Positions 54,243 to 63,300 of a stretch of DNA of 64,000 bases are shown here, piece by piece (the first letter of the stretch is position 1; every line of letters begins with the position of its first letter). This DNA is from JBBECJ01 sp963763325. GTDB taxonomy: Bacteria > Chloroflexota > Chloroflexia > Thermomicrobiales > CFX8. The notes below the pieces were generated by a model that worked only from the letters and a program-made list of their open reading frames with translations, had not been told where the DNA came from and did no database searches. Location: positions 310,001 to 374,000 of the forward strand of contig CAVXOL010000001.1 in the NCBI GenBank assembly GCA_963763325.1, written 5' to 3'. The position numbers and the translations under genes are program-made.

Positions 54243-54422
54243 GCCCTGTCCTGCAATGTCCGAGCCTGATGGTGCTCCAAATCTGCCTGCCGCCGCTGAT
54301 CCGGTGCATGTCCCATTCGTCCTGAATCACAGCCCGAGGAAGTAGTGTTGATCCTTGATAGCGATGATCAGTCCATCTCAGGGTGATGGAGACGTTCGAG
54401 GATCGGCAAGGGGGAGCGACCT

Positions 54423-54469
54423 ATCAGGACTCGTGGCCGGGAGCATTACCCCCGGCCACGAGTCCTGAT
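54423..54469. terminator. strong 19-bp hairpin after the serine hydrolase
   Basis: Perfect 19-bp stem ATCAGGACTCGTGGCCGGG (54423-54441 with 54451-54469) and a 9-nt loop, 8 bp after the minus-strand serine hydrolase stop (54477). An unusually long perfect stem for a terminator. Confidence 0.7.
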
Positions 54470-54476
54470 TCCCGAG

Positions 54477-55811
54477 CTACTGGCGTTTCGCGAGCCGGCT
54501 GCCGAAGCGGAGCCAGGCGATCTGGCCGGAGGCGTCGCGCAGGATGTCGGCGCGGGTGTCGGTGAAGGGTGGGTCGAGGACGATGAGTTGGTCCTCGCCA
54601 CAGAAGGCGACGCGGACCGGCGGCGGCGTCGGGCCAGCGGGAGAATCGGCCTTCGGGAAGCCGCCCATTGGGATCATCTGCGCCTTGAGGGTGCCGTCCT
54701 CGACTGACAGTTCCATCTTCGACAGCGCGGCCTGGTACGTGCCGGCATACTCATGGAGTTGATCCGGCGTCCGCGCCTGATGCTCCGGCTGCGGGTCTTC
54801 GGCGCCGAGGTAGTGCTTGAGCGCCCACTTCATGACCTGCATCGTGAGCTGGCCGCCGGAGCCGTTGTTGGTCAGGATCACCATCCCGAAGCCACGCTCC
54901 GGAACGGTCAGGAAGAGCGAGATCTGGCCGTTCGTGCCGCCGGAGTGGGTGATGATGCGGACATCGCCGATGTTGCGCAGCATCCAGGTGACGCCGACGT
55001 GGTTGCCGAAGGTGTCGATCGGCATGCTCGGCGTCCGCATCGTCTGGACCGACTCGGCCGAGAGGATCTGCGGCTCCTCGCCGAGCTGGAAGCGCGCGTA
55101 CTTGAGCATGTCGTTGACGGTCGAGGAGAGGCCACCGGCCGGGTTGGCGCAGCGCGCCAGCGCCCACGGCCGCAGCACCTTGATGTCGTCGCCCTTGCCG
55201 CCGTGGCCGACCGCGAAACGGTGCGTCATGACGTCGTCGGGGAAGAAGAAGGTCATCTCCATCCCGAGCGGATCGAGGACGAGTTCCTGCATGGCCGCCT
55301 CGAAGGTCTGGCCGGTCACGATCTCGATCACGCGGCCTGCGACGTAGAAGCCGGCGTTGTTGTAGGAGAACAACTCGCCGAGTGGCGTCAACTGCGGGAT
55401 CGTCGCCATCTGGCGCACCATCTTGTCGATGGCGTCGTCGCCGGTGCCGGTGTCGTCGAAGTAGTCACCGGTCCAGCCGGCGCTGTGATTCAGCAAGTGC
55501 CTCATCGTGACGCGGCTGGCGGCATCCATGTCCTGCATCGTGAAGTCGGGGATGTACTCGGAGACGGACGTGTCGAGCGCCAGCCTGCCCTGCTCAACCA
55601 ACCGCATGACCAGCGTCCCGAGGAACGTCTTCGAGATCGAGCCAATCTGGAAGAGCGTATCGGTCGTCACCTCAAGCGGATGGTTGACGTTCGTGACCCC
55701 GAATCCGGCTATCTCCTCCTTGCCATCGTGGATGACCCCAACCGCGACGCCGGGAACACCCAGTTCCTCCATCGCATCCTCGACGACTTGCCGCAACTCG
55801 CTCATGCCCAC
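54477..55811 (-). CDS. serine hydrolase, beta-lactamase/esterase class C fold
   Basis: 444 residues of the penicillin-binding-like serine hydrolase family. Active-site SISK (Ser and Lys) follows DTLFQIG; the second motif YNN lies within LFSYNNAGFYVAG; the third motif HSGG is in VRIITHSGGTNGQ. A C-terminal beta domain (YAGTYQAALSKMELS) follows. Members include esterases, D-aminopeptidases and class C-like lactamases; no signal peptide, so cytoplasmic. GTG 55811 is better spaced (6 nt) to AGGAG than ATG 55805. Confidence 0.88.
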   Translation of the reverse strand: MGMSELRQVVEDAMEELGVPGVAVGVIHDGKEEIAGFGVTNVNHPLEVTTDTLFQIGSISKTFLGTLVMRLVEQGRLALDTSVSEYIPDFTMQDMDAASRVTMRHLLNHSAGWTGDYFDDTGTGDDAIDKMVRQMATIPQLTPLGELFSYNNAGFYVAGRVIEIVTGQTFEAAMQELVLDPLGMEMTFFFPDDVMTHRFAVGHGGKGDDIKVLRPWALARCANPAGGLSSTVNDMLKYARFQLGEEPQILSAESVQTMRTPSMPIDTFGNHVGVTWMLRNIGDVRIITHSGGTNGQISLFLTVPERGFGMVILTNNGSGGQLTMQVMKWALKHYLGAEDPQPEHQARTPDQLHEYAGTYQAALSKMELSVEDGTLKAQMIPMGGFPKADSPAGPTPPPVRVAFCGEDQLIVLDPPFTDTRADILRDASGQIAWLRFGSRLAKRQ

Positions 55812-55905
55812 ACTTCACTCCTCATCTGTACCCCTCGGCCATCGACGCGACAGGGTACTACGGCGAGGGAGAACAGGAAACAGGAGTGCCGAAGCGGCTA
55901 CGCCG

Positions 55906-56397
55906 TCAGTGAGGTGCGTGAACGCCACCAGGCGGCGGTCCGAGAATCTCGACACCATACTGCCCGGCGGCAGCCATCACCCGTGGCATATCTGGAGGGC
56001 TCATCGGCGGCAGCTCACGGGCCTCGGCAGGATCGCCAACGGCGCGAAAGAACGCCTCGTGGTTCTGCGTCGTCAGGTTCAGAAAGCGAGCGGTCTCGGA
56101 GGTCACGACAAAAGCGTGTGCCTCGCCGGCTGGAACGAAGATGGTGTCACCAGCGCGGGCGATGCGTGGCTCCTGGTCCGACAGGTAGAAGGTCAGTTCA
56201 CCGTCGAGCATGTAAAACGTCTCCGGGTCATCGATCTGCCGGTGAAAGGGCGTCGCGATTCCACGCGGGGCGAGCTGCTCGGTCAACGAGAACTGGCCGC
56301 CCGACGATTCGCCAGAGACTCTCGTCAGCACCAGCATGCCGAAGAACCAGAGCGCCTCACCTTCATCCTGTCGCACGATAACCGGAGCCACCGTCAT
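55906..56397 (-). CDS. cupin-domain protein (quercetinase-like)
   Basis: 163 residues. Cupin motif 1: PFHRQIDDPETFYMLDGELTFY (H...E around a G). Motif 2: GDTIFVPAGEAHAFVV. The first metal-binding His set is reduced (HRQID rather than HxH), so metal content is uncertain. Similar to quercetin-dioxygenase-like cupins. SD AAGGACAGG. 97 bp downstream of the IclR gene in the same direction. Confidence 0.85.
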   Translation of the reverse strand: MTVAPVIVRQDEGEALWFFGMLVLTRVSGESSGGQFSLTEQLAPRGIATPFHRQIDDPETFYMLDGELTFYLSDQEPRIARAGDTIFVPAGEAHAFVVTSETARFLNLTTQNHEAFFRAVGDPAEARELPPMSPPDMPRVMAAAGQYGVEILGPPPGGVHAPH

Positions 56398-56493
56398 ATC
56401 ACCTGTCCTTTCACCGCTGATGCCTCGTCCTGGAACGTGGCGGCAGTATCAGGGGTGGCTGCGTATCAGTCAAGGTTGACAGAGAGACAGGTC

Positions 56494-57271
56494 TTACCCA
56501 AAGCGAGAACCAAGCTCCGCTGCCGCGTTGATCGTCGCCGGGGCGATGACGGCGATCTGTTCGTCGGTCAGCCGCGAGGTCGGAGCGGAGACAGTCAGGG
56601 CGGCGCGGACGCGGCCGGTACTGTCACGGACCGGGGCAGCAACGCCGGAAACGCCAGCTTCACTCTCGTCAGCATTGGTCGCGTAGCCACGCTCGCGGAC
56701 GACGGCCAGCGCCCGCTCCAGATCGTCGCGGCGGGTGATCGTGTTCGGGCGGTAGGAGGGTAGATCGGCGTCGGGATAGAGAATCTGAAGCTGCTCGACC
56801 GGAAGGCTGGCCAGCAGCGCCTTCCCGACGGCGGAGGCGTGGGCCGGGAGCGTCATCCCGGTCCGATCGGCAACCCGCAATGCACGCGCGCTCTCGACGC
56901 TCTCCAGAAAGAGGACCTCGGTTCCGCGCAGGACGCCGAGATGAACGGTCTCACCGACTTCAGCGACCAGCCGCTCCATGACCGGCCGAGCCTGAGCGCG
57001 GATGTCCATTCCGCGGACAGCCGCCAGCCCCAGTTCGGTCAGGACCGGCCCAAGCGTGTAGGCCTTCGCTGGCCGGATCCTGCGCGACGAAGCCCCGGTA
57101 GTGCAGCATCGCCAGCAGCCGGTGTGCGGTCGACGCCGCCACTCCCAGCTCACGACTGGCTTCAGACACGGTCAAGACCCGGCGCTCGCGCAGCAAGAGG
57201 AGCAGAGCCAGCGCTCTGTCGACCGATTCGATTGGGTAGGCCGGCTTCTGGCCGGGAATCTCATTCTGCAT
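56494..57271 (-). CDS. IclR-family transcriptional regulator, one frameshift
   Basis: About 259 residues. N-terminal winged helix (IESVDRALALLLLLRERRVLT; ASRELGVAASTAHRLLAMLHYRGF), then a break near 57075 (VAQDP / KAYTLGP), then the effector domain: GETVHLGVLRGTEVLFLESVES, AHASAVGKALLASLP and SGVAAPVRDSTGRVRAALTVS. IclR proteins sense small acids and control aromatic or short-chain catabolism. Divergent from the nitroreductase, with the 188-bp repeat element between them. The junction shows a single-base slip. Confidence 0.82.
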
Positions 57272-57290
57272 GGTGGAATGATACGCTGTC

Positions 57291-57478
57291 AGCTATCAGC
57301 CATCAGCGGTCAGCCTGTCAGCCTGTCAGCCTGTTCGAATGTGTCGAACGGGTCATTCCTGTCGACGCACGTCCTCAGGTCGGCGAAGGAAAACCGTCGG
57401 GAACTGAGTGACAGGCGGACATGCTCATGTGAAGATGCCACGAACAGGCTGACGTCTGATGGCCGATGGCTGATAGCT
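57291..57478. mobile_element. 188-bp inverted-repeat element in a divergent promoter
   Basis: The ends are imperfect inverted repeats (AGCTATCAGCCATCAGC... at 57291; complement at 57478), with a second perfect 13-bp inverted repeat inside (GTCAGCCTGTTCG at 57325-57337 and its complement at 57441-57453). The left arm also holds three tandem GTCAGCCT units. It fills almost the whole space between the IclR and nitroreductase genes and ends next to the nitroreductase Shine-Dalgarno. Likely a MITE or REP-like unit. Confidence 0.6.
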
Positions 57479-57491
57479 ACAAGGAGACTTG

Positions 57492-58082
57492 ATGGAATTT
57501 CAGGATGTCATTCGCAAGCGACGGATGTACCGGCAGTTCGATCCGGAGCGGGCAGTCCCGCGCGAGGTGCTGGAGAGGATCGTCAAGAATGGGACGCGGG
57601 CGCCGTCGGCGGGACACAGTCAGGGGTGGGGCTTCCTCGTCCTCGAGACGCCGGAAGACCGGGCGACCTTCTGGGAGGTAACGAACCGGCCCGGACAGGA
57701 GGAGGCAACCGGCTCGCCGTCGATGCACACCGCGCCGGCGATCATCATTCCGTTCGCCAACAAGCAAGCGTACCTGGATCGCTACGCTCAGCCGGACAAG
57801 GGGTTCCCGCCGAACTACGAGGCGAGGTGGCGAATTCCGCACTGGTACGTTGATACGGCGTATGCCTCGCTGACGATGCTGCTCTCGGTCGTCGATGCCG
57901 AGCTGGGTGCGATCTTCTTCAGCATCCGCGATCCACAACCGCTGCGTGAGGCGTTCGGCGTGCCTGACGGCTTCGACCCGATCGGCGCAATCGCCCTCGG
58001 CTATCCGGCCACCGACGGCCAACCGGCCCGCCGAGGTCAACGACGCCCGGCCGACGAAGTCATCCACTGGGGCCGCTGGTAG
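57492..58082 (+). CDS. nitroreductase-family protein
   Basis: 196 residues. FMN-binding RKRRMYRQFDPERAVP, then RAPSAGHSQGWGFLVLE, and C-terminal VDTAYASLTMLLSVVDAELGAI with IGAIALGYPATDG. These are the FMN-binding motifs of the NfsA/NfsB-like fold. It reduces nitro or quinone-like compounds or dehalogenates or oxidises other substrates with NAD(P)H. ATG 57492 follows AAGGAG, which lies just outside the repeat element. The stop is followed without gap by the acetyltransferase ATG. Confidence 0.88.
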   Translation: MEFQDVIRKRRMYRQFDPERAVPREVLERIVKNGTRAPSAGHSQGWGFLVLETPEDRATFWEVTNRPGQEEATGSPSMHTAPAIIIPFANKQAYLDRYAQPDKGFPPNYEARWRIPHWYVDTAYASLTMLLSVVDAELGAIFFSIRDPQPLREAFGVPDGFDPIGAIALGYPATDGQPARRGQRRPADEVIHWGRW

Positions 58083-58653
58083 ATGACGGAAGCGGCTGAG
58101 CGAGAGACGTTCGGCATCTTCTACGGCTGGTGGAGGGGTGATCCGCTCCCGGCGATTGAGACGCCAGATGGTCTCAAGACCGAACGGCTGGACGACGAGT
58201 TGCCGACACCGGCGGTCGAGACGCTCGATCCCGCCGAGGCTGCGGACCTACGTGAGCAGGGGCATTGCCTCTATCTCGCTCGGATGAGAGCTGAGATCGT
58301 CGCCTACGGCTGGGCGGCGACGGCGACGGCCTCAATCGGTGAGCTGGGCGTCGAAATGCGAGATCGCGCCGAACGAACGCTACCTGTGGGGCTTCGTAAC
58401 GCTGCCGGACTGGCGTGGGCAGGGCATCTATCCAACCATCATCCAGGCGATGCTACGGCAGGAAGCCGACGCCGAACGCTTCTGGATCGGACACAATTTC
58501 GGCAACGACGCTTCGGCCAGCGGCATCCTTAAGGCAGGCTTCGTACCAGTTGGCGAGGCGTATCGGAGCCGGGACGGCAGCCTGCGCTACGCTCGGTCCG
58601 GGAACGATGAGCGAGCGCGGGCGGCCCAGGCGCTGCTCGCGATGACTGAGTAA
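58083..58653 (+). CDS. GNAT-family N-acetyltransferase, one frameshift
   Basis: Starts at ATG 58083, directly after the nitroreductase stop. First frame: GIFYGWWRGDPLPAIETPDG, then CLYLARMRAEIVAYGWAA. After a break near 58350: NERYLWGFVTLPDWRGQGIYPT, the CoA-binding signature of GNAT enzymes, then HNFGNDASASGILKAGFVP. Acyl-CoA-dependent acetylation of an unknown amine. A single-base slip is enough to join the two halves. Confidence 0.75.
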
Positions 58654-58712
58654 CTCACAGTCATGCGATACTCGATGAGAGACGAAATGTGCCGCTCAAG
58701 GAGGATCCAGCC

Positions 58713-59298
58713 ATGTTGCGTGTCGAGTGCCTGAGATCGATCTACCCGAAGATCGACCGCGAGGGAGTTGCCGTCGTCACGATCATGGGGGCTGTTGCAG
58801 CCGAGCTGCAGGAGATCGGCCACCGGCCCAACTTCTTCTATCTCCAGCACGCGATGGGGCTGGCCTCGTCGATGGGGCTGGGGATCGCCTTGGGGCGACC
58901 GGAGCTGCAGGTGGTCGTCTTCGACGGCGACGGCTCGATTCTGATGAACCTCGGCGGGTTGACGACACTGGCCCGCTACCGGCCAAAGAACCTCGTCCAT
59001 GTCGTCTTCGACAACGAGAGCCTGCTCTCGGTCGGCGGATTCCCGACCGCGACCTCGACTGGCTCCGACATTGAGGGGATCGCGCGGGCTGCCGGCGTCC
59101 CCCGGACGATCACGGTTCGCGAGTGCGACGACTTCATCGCCGCCTTCGACGAGGCGCTGGAAGCCGACGAGTCTGACGACGATCGTCGCCAAGGTCGAGG
59201 CGACCGGCCCGAAGGGGTTCGTGACCGACCTGCCGCTGCTGGAGAACCGCTTCCAGTTCGCCCGCCACCTGCGCGACCTGCGCACGAAGACGGCATGA
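58713..59298 (+). CDS. ThDP-binding subunit (sulfopyruvate decarboxylase-like), one frameshift
   Basis: ATG 58713 (AAGGAGG). About 195 residues covering only the ThDP-binding half of a decarboxylase: HAMGLASSMGLGIALGRPE, FDGDGSILMNLGGLTTLAR and VVFDNESLLSVGGFP (the 'GDG...N' motif). After a break near 59170 it continues TTIVAKVEATGPKGFVTDLP. In sulfopyruvate or phosphonopyruvate decarboxylases such a beta half needs an alpha partner (PP domain); none is next to it, so it may be an orphan or its partner lies elsewhere. Confidence 0.75.
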
Positions 59299-59307
59299 GA
59301 CAGCGGC

Positions 59308-59882
59308 TCAGCGCGTCGCGGGCGGTCCATCGAAGATGTACGTCACGGATATTTCGAAGCCGGGCAGGACATCGCCACCGTTGAGCATGTCGCCATCGCG
59401 GTAGATCCGTACGACCGGCTCCTGGGTGTGGACGGCCACCTGCCGGCGCAATGGCTCAACGACCCAGACCATCAATGTCCCGGCCCCAAGATACTCCTGA
59501 ACCTTGCGCGACATCTCGTTGACGGTGTTGGACGGGAAACAACTTCGACGGCCAGGTCAGGAGCCAGTGGTAGATATCCTTCGTCATCGACTTCTACCAG
59601 TCGCTCCTTGCGGACGAATGCCGCGTCCGGAGAGCGAACCGTGTCAGGATTTCGTCTGAGGATGAAGCCACCGTCCGCACCGTGGACCTCGCCAAGATCA
59701 TGATCTTCAACAAAGCCGTTGAGCCGGGTCGCGATTCGTAGACCATCGCGGGAATGATGCCGGCTCGACGGAGACATCTCGATCAGTACTCCTTCAACAA
59801 GCTCATACTGCTTGTCGTCATCCGGCAACGCCAGCAGGTCCTCGGCGGTCATCACGGTTGTCGTTTGTCGTACGGCTGCCAT
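59308..59882 (-). CDS. Uma2-family PD-(D/E)xK nuclease (copy 1), one frameshift
   Basis: About 191 residues. MTAEDLLALPDDDKQYELVEG and the DUF820 core SPDAAFVRKERLVEVDDEG (the catalytic D), then PDLAVEVV and, after a break near 59530, VNEMSRKVQEYLGAGTLMVW. Uma2 proteins have the restriction-endonuclease-like fold; their role is unknown, and many occur in multi-copy sets. Start ATG 59882 corresponds to the start of the neighbouring copy. Confidence 0.78.
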
Positions 59883-59925
59883 GGCCTCCTCGATTCGCAT
59901 GTGTTCCACGGTTCGGTGATGCCAG

Positions 59926-60498
59926 CTAACCGGAGAGATCCGGATCCCGGAAGACATCCATGACCGGCAAGCTGAAGCCGGGAAGAATGTCGCCTCCATC
60001 CAGCACGTCATTCTCACTGAGAATGCGGATTGGGTGATCCGGCGTGTAGACCGTGACCTGACGGCGGCGTGGGCGAACGACCCAGACGAGCGATGTCCCG
60101 GCGTCGAGATATGCTGCGACCTTGTCATCCATCTCGTTGATCGTGTTGGACGGGGAGACAACTTCGACTGCCAGATCAGGAGCGAGTTCCATGATGCCCA
60201 ACCGGTCATCCTGAGGTGCACGTTCTTTGCGGACGAATGACGTGTCAGGGCAAAGGACCGTGTCTGGCGAGCGCTTCAGGCGAAACCCAGCATCAGAGCC
60301 GTAGACCTTCCCAAGACGATGGCGATAGACGAAGTGCATCAGCCAGAAGGCGATATAGAGCTCGACCCGACTATGCTCGCCAGAGGTCGGTGGCATCTGT
60401 CGCAGCTCCCCCTCGAATAGTTCGTATGTAGAGCCATCATCAGGCAACGCCAGCAGATCCTCGGCGGTCATCAATGTTGTGGGCTGTCGTGCTGCCAT
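59926..60498 (-). CDS. Uma2-family PD-(D/E)xK nuclease (copy 2)
   Basis: 190 residues, intact. MTAEDLLALPDDGSTYELFEG, then LCPDTSFVRKERAPQDDRLG, PDLAVEVVSPSNTINEMDDKV and YLDAGTSLVWVVRPRRRQVTVY: the full DUF820 pattern with E/D and ExV catalytic residues. Tandem with the frameshifted copy, 43 bp apart, same strand. This copy could still function if the other is broken. ATG 60498 (GAGGGA). Confidence 0.88.
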   Translation of the reverse strand: MAARQPTTLMTAEDLLALPDDGSTYELFEGELRQMPPTSGEHSRVELYIAFWLMHFVYRHRLGKVYGSDAGFRLKRSPDTVLCPDTSFVRKERAPQDDRLGIMELAPDLAVEVVSPSNTINEMDDKVAAYLDAGTSLVWVVRPRRRQVTVYTPDHPIRILSENDVLDGGDILPGFSLPVMDVFRDPDLSG

Positions 60499-60561
60499 CG
60501 TTCCCTCGATTCAACGTCGCGTGCTAGCACTCCTATTGTAGCGTTCAGTGATCAGGCAGTT

Positions 60562-60584
60562 GCGAGACAGCGCATCTGTCTCGC
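60562..60584. promoter_or_regulatory. palindrome upstream of the Uma2 pair
   Basis: GCGAGACA-N7-TGTCTCGC, perfect 8-bp arms, centred about 75 bp upstream of the Uma2 start. It shares the GAGACA...TGTCTC core with the palindrome at 12440-12462, suggesting a related operator. Confidence 0.35.
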
Positions 60585-60724
60585 CAGAGATTCGCAGGGC
60601 AACGTTCATTGACAGGCGGGGAATGTGAACGGTAACATTGGCGAGCGGCGAAGTCGATATATCGGATACGAACTGTTACCGCGACGTCGTCAAACCAACC
60701 TGCTTACTCCTAACCTCACACCAT

Positions 60725-60755
60725 GAGGCCCCCGGGCGAACCCCTCGGGGGTCTC
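60725..60755. terminator. hairpin downstream of the GntR gene
   Basis: GAGGCCCCC pairs with GGGGGTCTC (one G-T pair), about 60 bp after the minus-strand GntR stop. No T-run. Confidence 0.5.
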
Positions 60756-60817
60756 ACTGGTTCCAGCCCGAAGCACACCTGTCAACGTACTCCCGGCATT
60801 TGTCCTGTTCGTTGAGC

Positions 60818-61519
60818 CTATCCCCGGTCACCGCGCAGATAGTCGACCAGCAGCCAGGCGCGTTCGATGTGGTGGCGCATGCTGGCGGCTGCGGCATCGG
60901 GGTCGTGGGAACGGATCGAGGTGACGATGTCTTCGTGGTCATCGGCCGAGAGGCGGGCCAGTTGCGGGAATCCCGCGAAGTAGACATTCTCGTAGCGCCG
61001 GTTATGGGCGCGCATGGCCGAGAGCGGCACCGTCAGAAAGCGGTTGTCGGCGGCATCCAGAATCGACTCGTGGAAGCGATCGTTGGCCGCCTGGACCTGT
61101 ATCAGTTCGGCCCGGTCGGAACCGGCCTGTGCTCGATCGGCGACGGCCGAGAAGTCGGCATTGGCCGCTTCAATCCTTGCCAGACCCAGTCCACTGGCGA
61201 CACGCTCGGTCGCCTGCCGGGCCGCCAGTACCTCCAGTTCCATCCAGACCGGAACCATCTTCTCGAGGTCATCGGCCGAGAGAGTCGTGACACTGACGTG
61301 GCCATTCGATGCCCGGTTGACCAGCCCCTCGCGCTGCAGCTCAACCAGCGCGACCCGTACCGGCGAGCGGCTGACACCCAGCGCTTCGGCCAGTTCACCA
61401 TCGCGGATGTCCTCGCCTGGCGCAAGCGTTCCGGTGACGATCCAGTGACGAATCGTGTCCAGCACCTTCTCGCGCGTCAGCATCTTCGGGATCGGGCCGG
61501 TTCCCTCAGGAATGGGCAT
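60818..61519 (-). CDS. GntR-family regulator with FCD domain
   Basis: 233 residues. Winged helix KVLDTIRHWIVTGTLAPGEDIRDGELAEALGVSRSPVRVAL, then the all-helical FCD ligand domain (VWMELEVLAARQATERV, FHESILDAADN, HEDIVTSIRSHDPDAAAASMRHH). FCD regulators sense carboxylic acids and control catabolic genes. Here it follows the HpaB- and Rieske-type genes in the same direction, so control of aromatic degradation is a fair inference. ATG 61519 (GAGGAGG). Confidence 0.88.
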   Translation of the reverse strand: MPIPEGTGPIPKMLTREKVLDTIRHWIVTGTLAPGEDIRDGELAEALGVSRSPVRVALVELQREGLVNRASNGHVSVTTLSADDLEKMVPVWMELEVLAARQATERVASGLGLARIEAANADFSAVADRAQAGSDRAELIQVQAANDRFHESILDAADNRFLTVPLSAMRAHNRRYENVYFAGFPQLARLSADDHEDIVTSIRSHDPDAAAASMRHHIERAWLLVDYLRGDRG

Positions 61520-61540
61520 GGAGCCTCCTCACCAGGGAGT

Positions 61541-61656
61541 AGGGATGTAGGGACATAGAGGCGTGGCCTGCGCGCCACTCACCGTTCGTCCCAGGTCACT
61601 CAATGCGTGATATGAGGATAGCAGATCGTCCCTGAAATCCTCATCCCTACATCCCT
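61541..61656. repeat. 13-bp inverted repeat flanking the HpaB/GntR gap
   Basis: AGGGATGTAGGGA (61541-61553) and its exact complement (61644-61656), about 100 bp apart. The second arm overlaps the last codons of the HpaB gene. Possible terminator or repeat-element remains. Confidence 0.3.
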
Positions 61657-63182
61657 CGCTCCCATACCCACGTATCGCCGGTCCAGCCGTTCAGGTCGTA
61701 TTCCGCCATGCACTGGTCGACCATGGCGAGGCTGTTGGCGAGGTGGCCCCGGCCGCGGGCGAAGTTGAGGACGTCGAGCCGGATCTGCTCGTTGTTGCCG
61801 GAGTAGTTGCGCTCGTAGAGCGCGTGCCGCCCGCCGAACTCGCTGCCGATCGCGTCCCAGATCAGCTTGAAGAGCTTGATCCGGTCGTGGGCCGAGCTGT
61901 CGGAGCCGCGGTAGTACTGGTCGATCAGCGGGCGCAAGTTCGGCGTTCAGCAGATCCTTGTAGCTCGACGGGATGACGAGCGGCGCGCCGCCGAGGATCG
62001 TCTCGAAGGTCGTCCGGATGCTGCCCCAGCACTCGGTGCGCGAAGACGCGGCAGGGCGGCGGCGTTCTCCAGCTTCGGGATGACGCTGTCGCCGGGGCCG
62101 GGCTGCGGGTCGAGCGCCATCGCCGTCGTCAGCGCCCAGATCAGGTTGCGCCAGGCCAGGATGTCGCCGAGCGCGACCTGCACGCCGCGGAACTCGTCGG
62201 TGCCGTTGGCGGCGATCCCCTTGGCGAAGAGGCCGGCCATGAAGTCGAGCTTGACGCCGAGGCGGGTCGCCGGCCTGCAGGTTGTAGCGCTGAGAAGAAG
62301 CCGGAGTCGCGGTAGAACGAGTTGGCCCGCTCGGTGTCGCGGTAGACCAGCACGTTCTCCCAGGGGATCAACGCGTTGTCGAAGACCAGGACGGCGTCGT
62401 TCTCGTCGAAGCGGCCGAGAGCGGGTTGTCGAACGGGCTGCGCGCGGCCTGGCCTCGTACGAGGTGCGGCAGATCAGCTTCGTCCCGGGCGTATCGACAT
62501 CGGCGCGATGAAGACGAGCGCGAAGTCCTCGGCCTTGCCCTTCTCCAGGTTGCGCCGACGAGTTCTGCGCCACGAAGGTCGCGTGCGTCAGCGCCGAGCC
62601 GGTCGCCAGCATCTTCGCGCCGCTGACGATCGGATGCCGGCGTCGCGTCTCCTTGACGACGTGGATGAAGACATCGGCGACCTCGTGGACCGGCTTCTTG
62701 CGATCGACCGGCGGGTTGACCAGCACGTGGTTGAGGAAGAGGCCCCGCGAGGCGAAGCGCTTGTACCAGGCCAGCGCGTTCTCGCCGTACGGCGCGTAGA
62801 ACTCCGGGTAGGCGGCCGAGGCTGGCCATGAAGGCGGCCTTGTAGTCGGGCGTGCGCCCCATGAAGCCGTAGCTCATCCGCGCCCAGGCCGCGATCGCCT
62901 CGCGCGCCTCGACCAGCTCCTGCGCCGTCTTGCTCGGCTTGAAGAACTTGTGGGTGCGGATGCCGAAGTCGTCGACCGTCGTCAGCAGATCGCGCATGCT
63001 CCGGGTCGTGCAACGAGTCGTAGAGCCGCGCGACCGAGCGCGCCGAGTTGCGGAAGGCCGGGTGGGTCGTGACATCCTTGACCTTCTCGCCATGCAGCCA
63101 GACCTCGCGCCCGTCGCGCAGGCTCTCGAGATACTCGCTGGCCGGTCATCAACTCATCGACGGTCGCCGTCGTGTCGCTCAT
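61647..63182 (-). pseudogene. HpaB-like 4-hydroxyphenylacetate 3-monooxygenase, heavily frameshifted
   Basis: ATG 63182. In successive frames: MSDTTATVDELMTGQ, ALYERNYSGNNEQIRLDVLNF (C-terminal region), FVAQNSSAQPGEGQ, and HPIVSGAKMLATGSALTHATF and FIHVVKETRRRHPIVSG (central FAD domain). Family members hydroxylate phenolic rings using FADH2 supplied by a reductase (HpaC type). No hpaC is visible in the window. More than six breaks in 1.5 kb while each piece is well conserved strongly suggests sequencing error or very recent decay. Confidence 0.72.
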
Positions 63183-63300
63183 CGTTGCCCTCTCGATTTC
63201 CCGAAATCGCATTCTGGTATGCGGAATGTCGTTCTTGAAACGGTAGCAGGACGGCGGTAGAGCGGTCAATGGAATCACGGTCGGCGACATCTGGTTCAGG

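Noticed and set aside
54753..56381. 542-residue plus-strand frame
   Set aside because: Runs antisense across both the serine hydrolase and the cupin; no domain.
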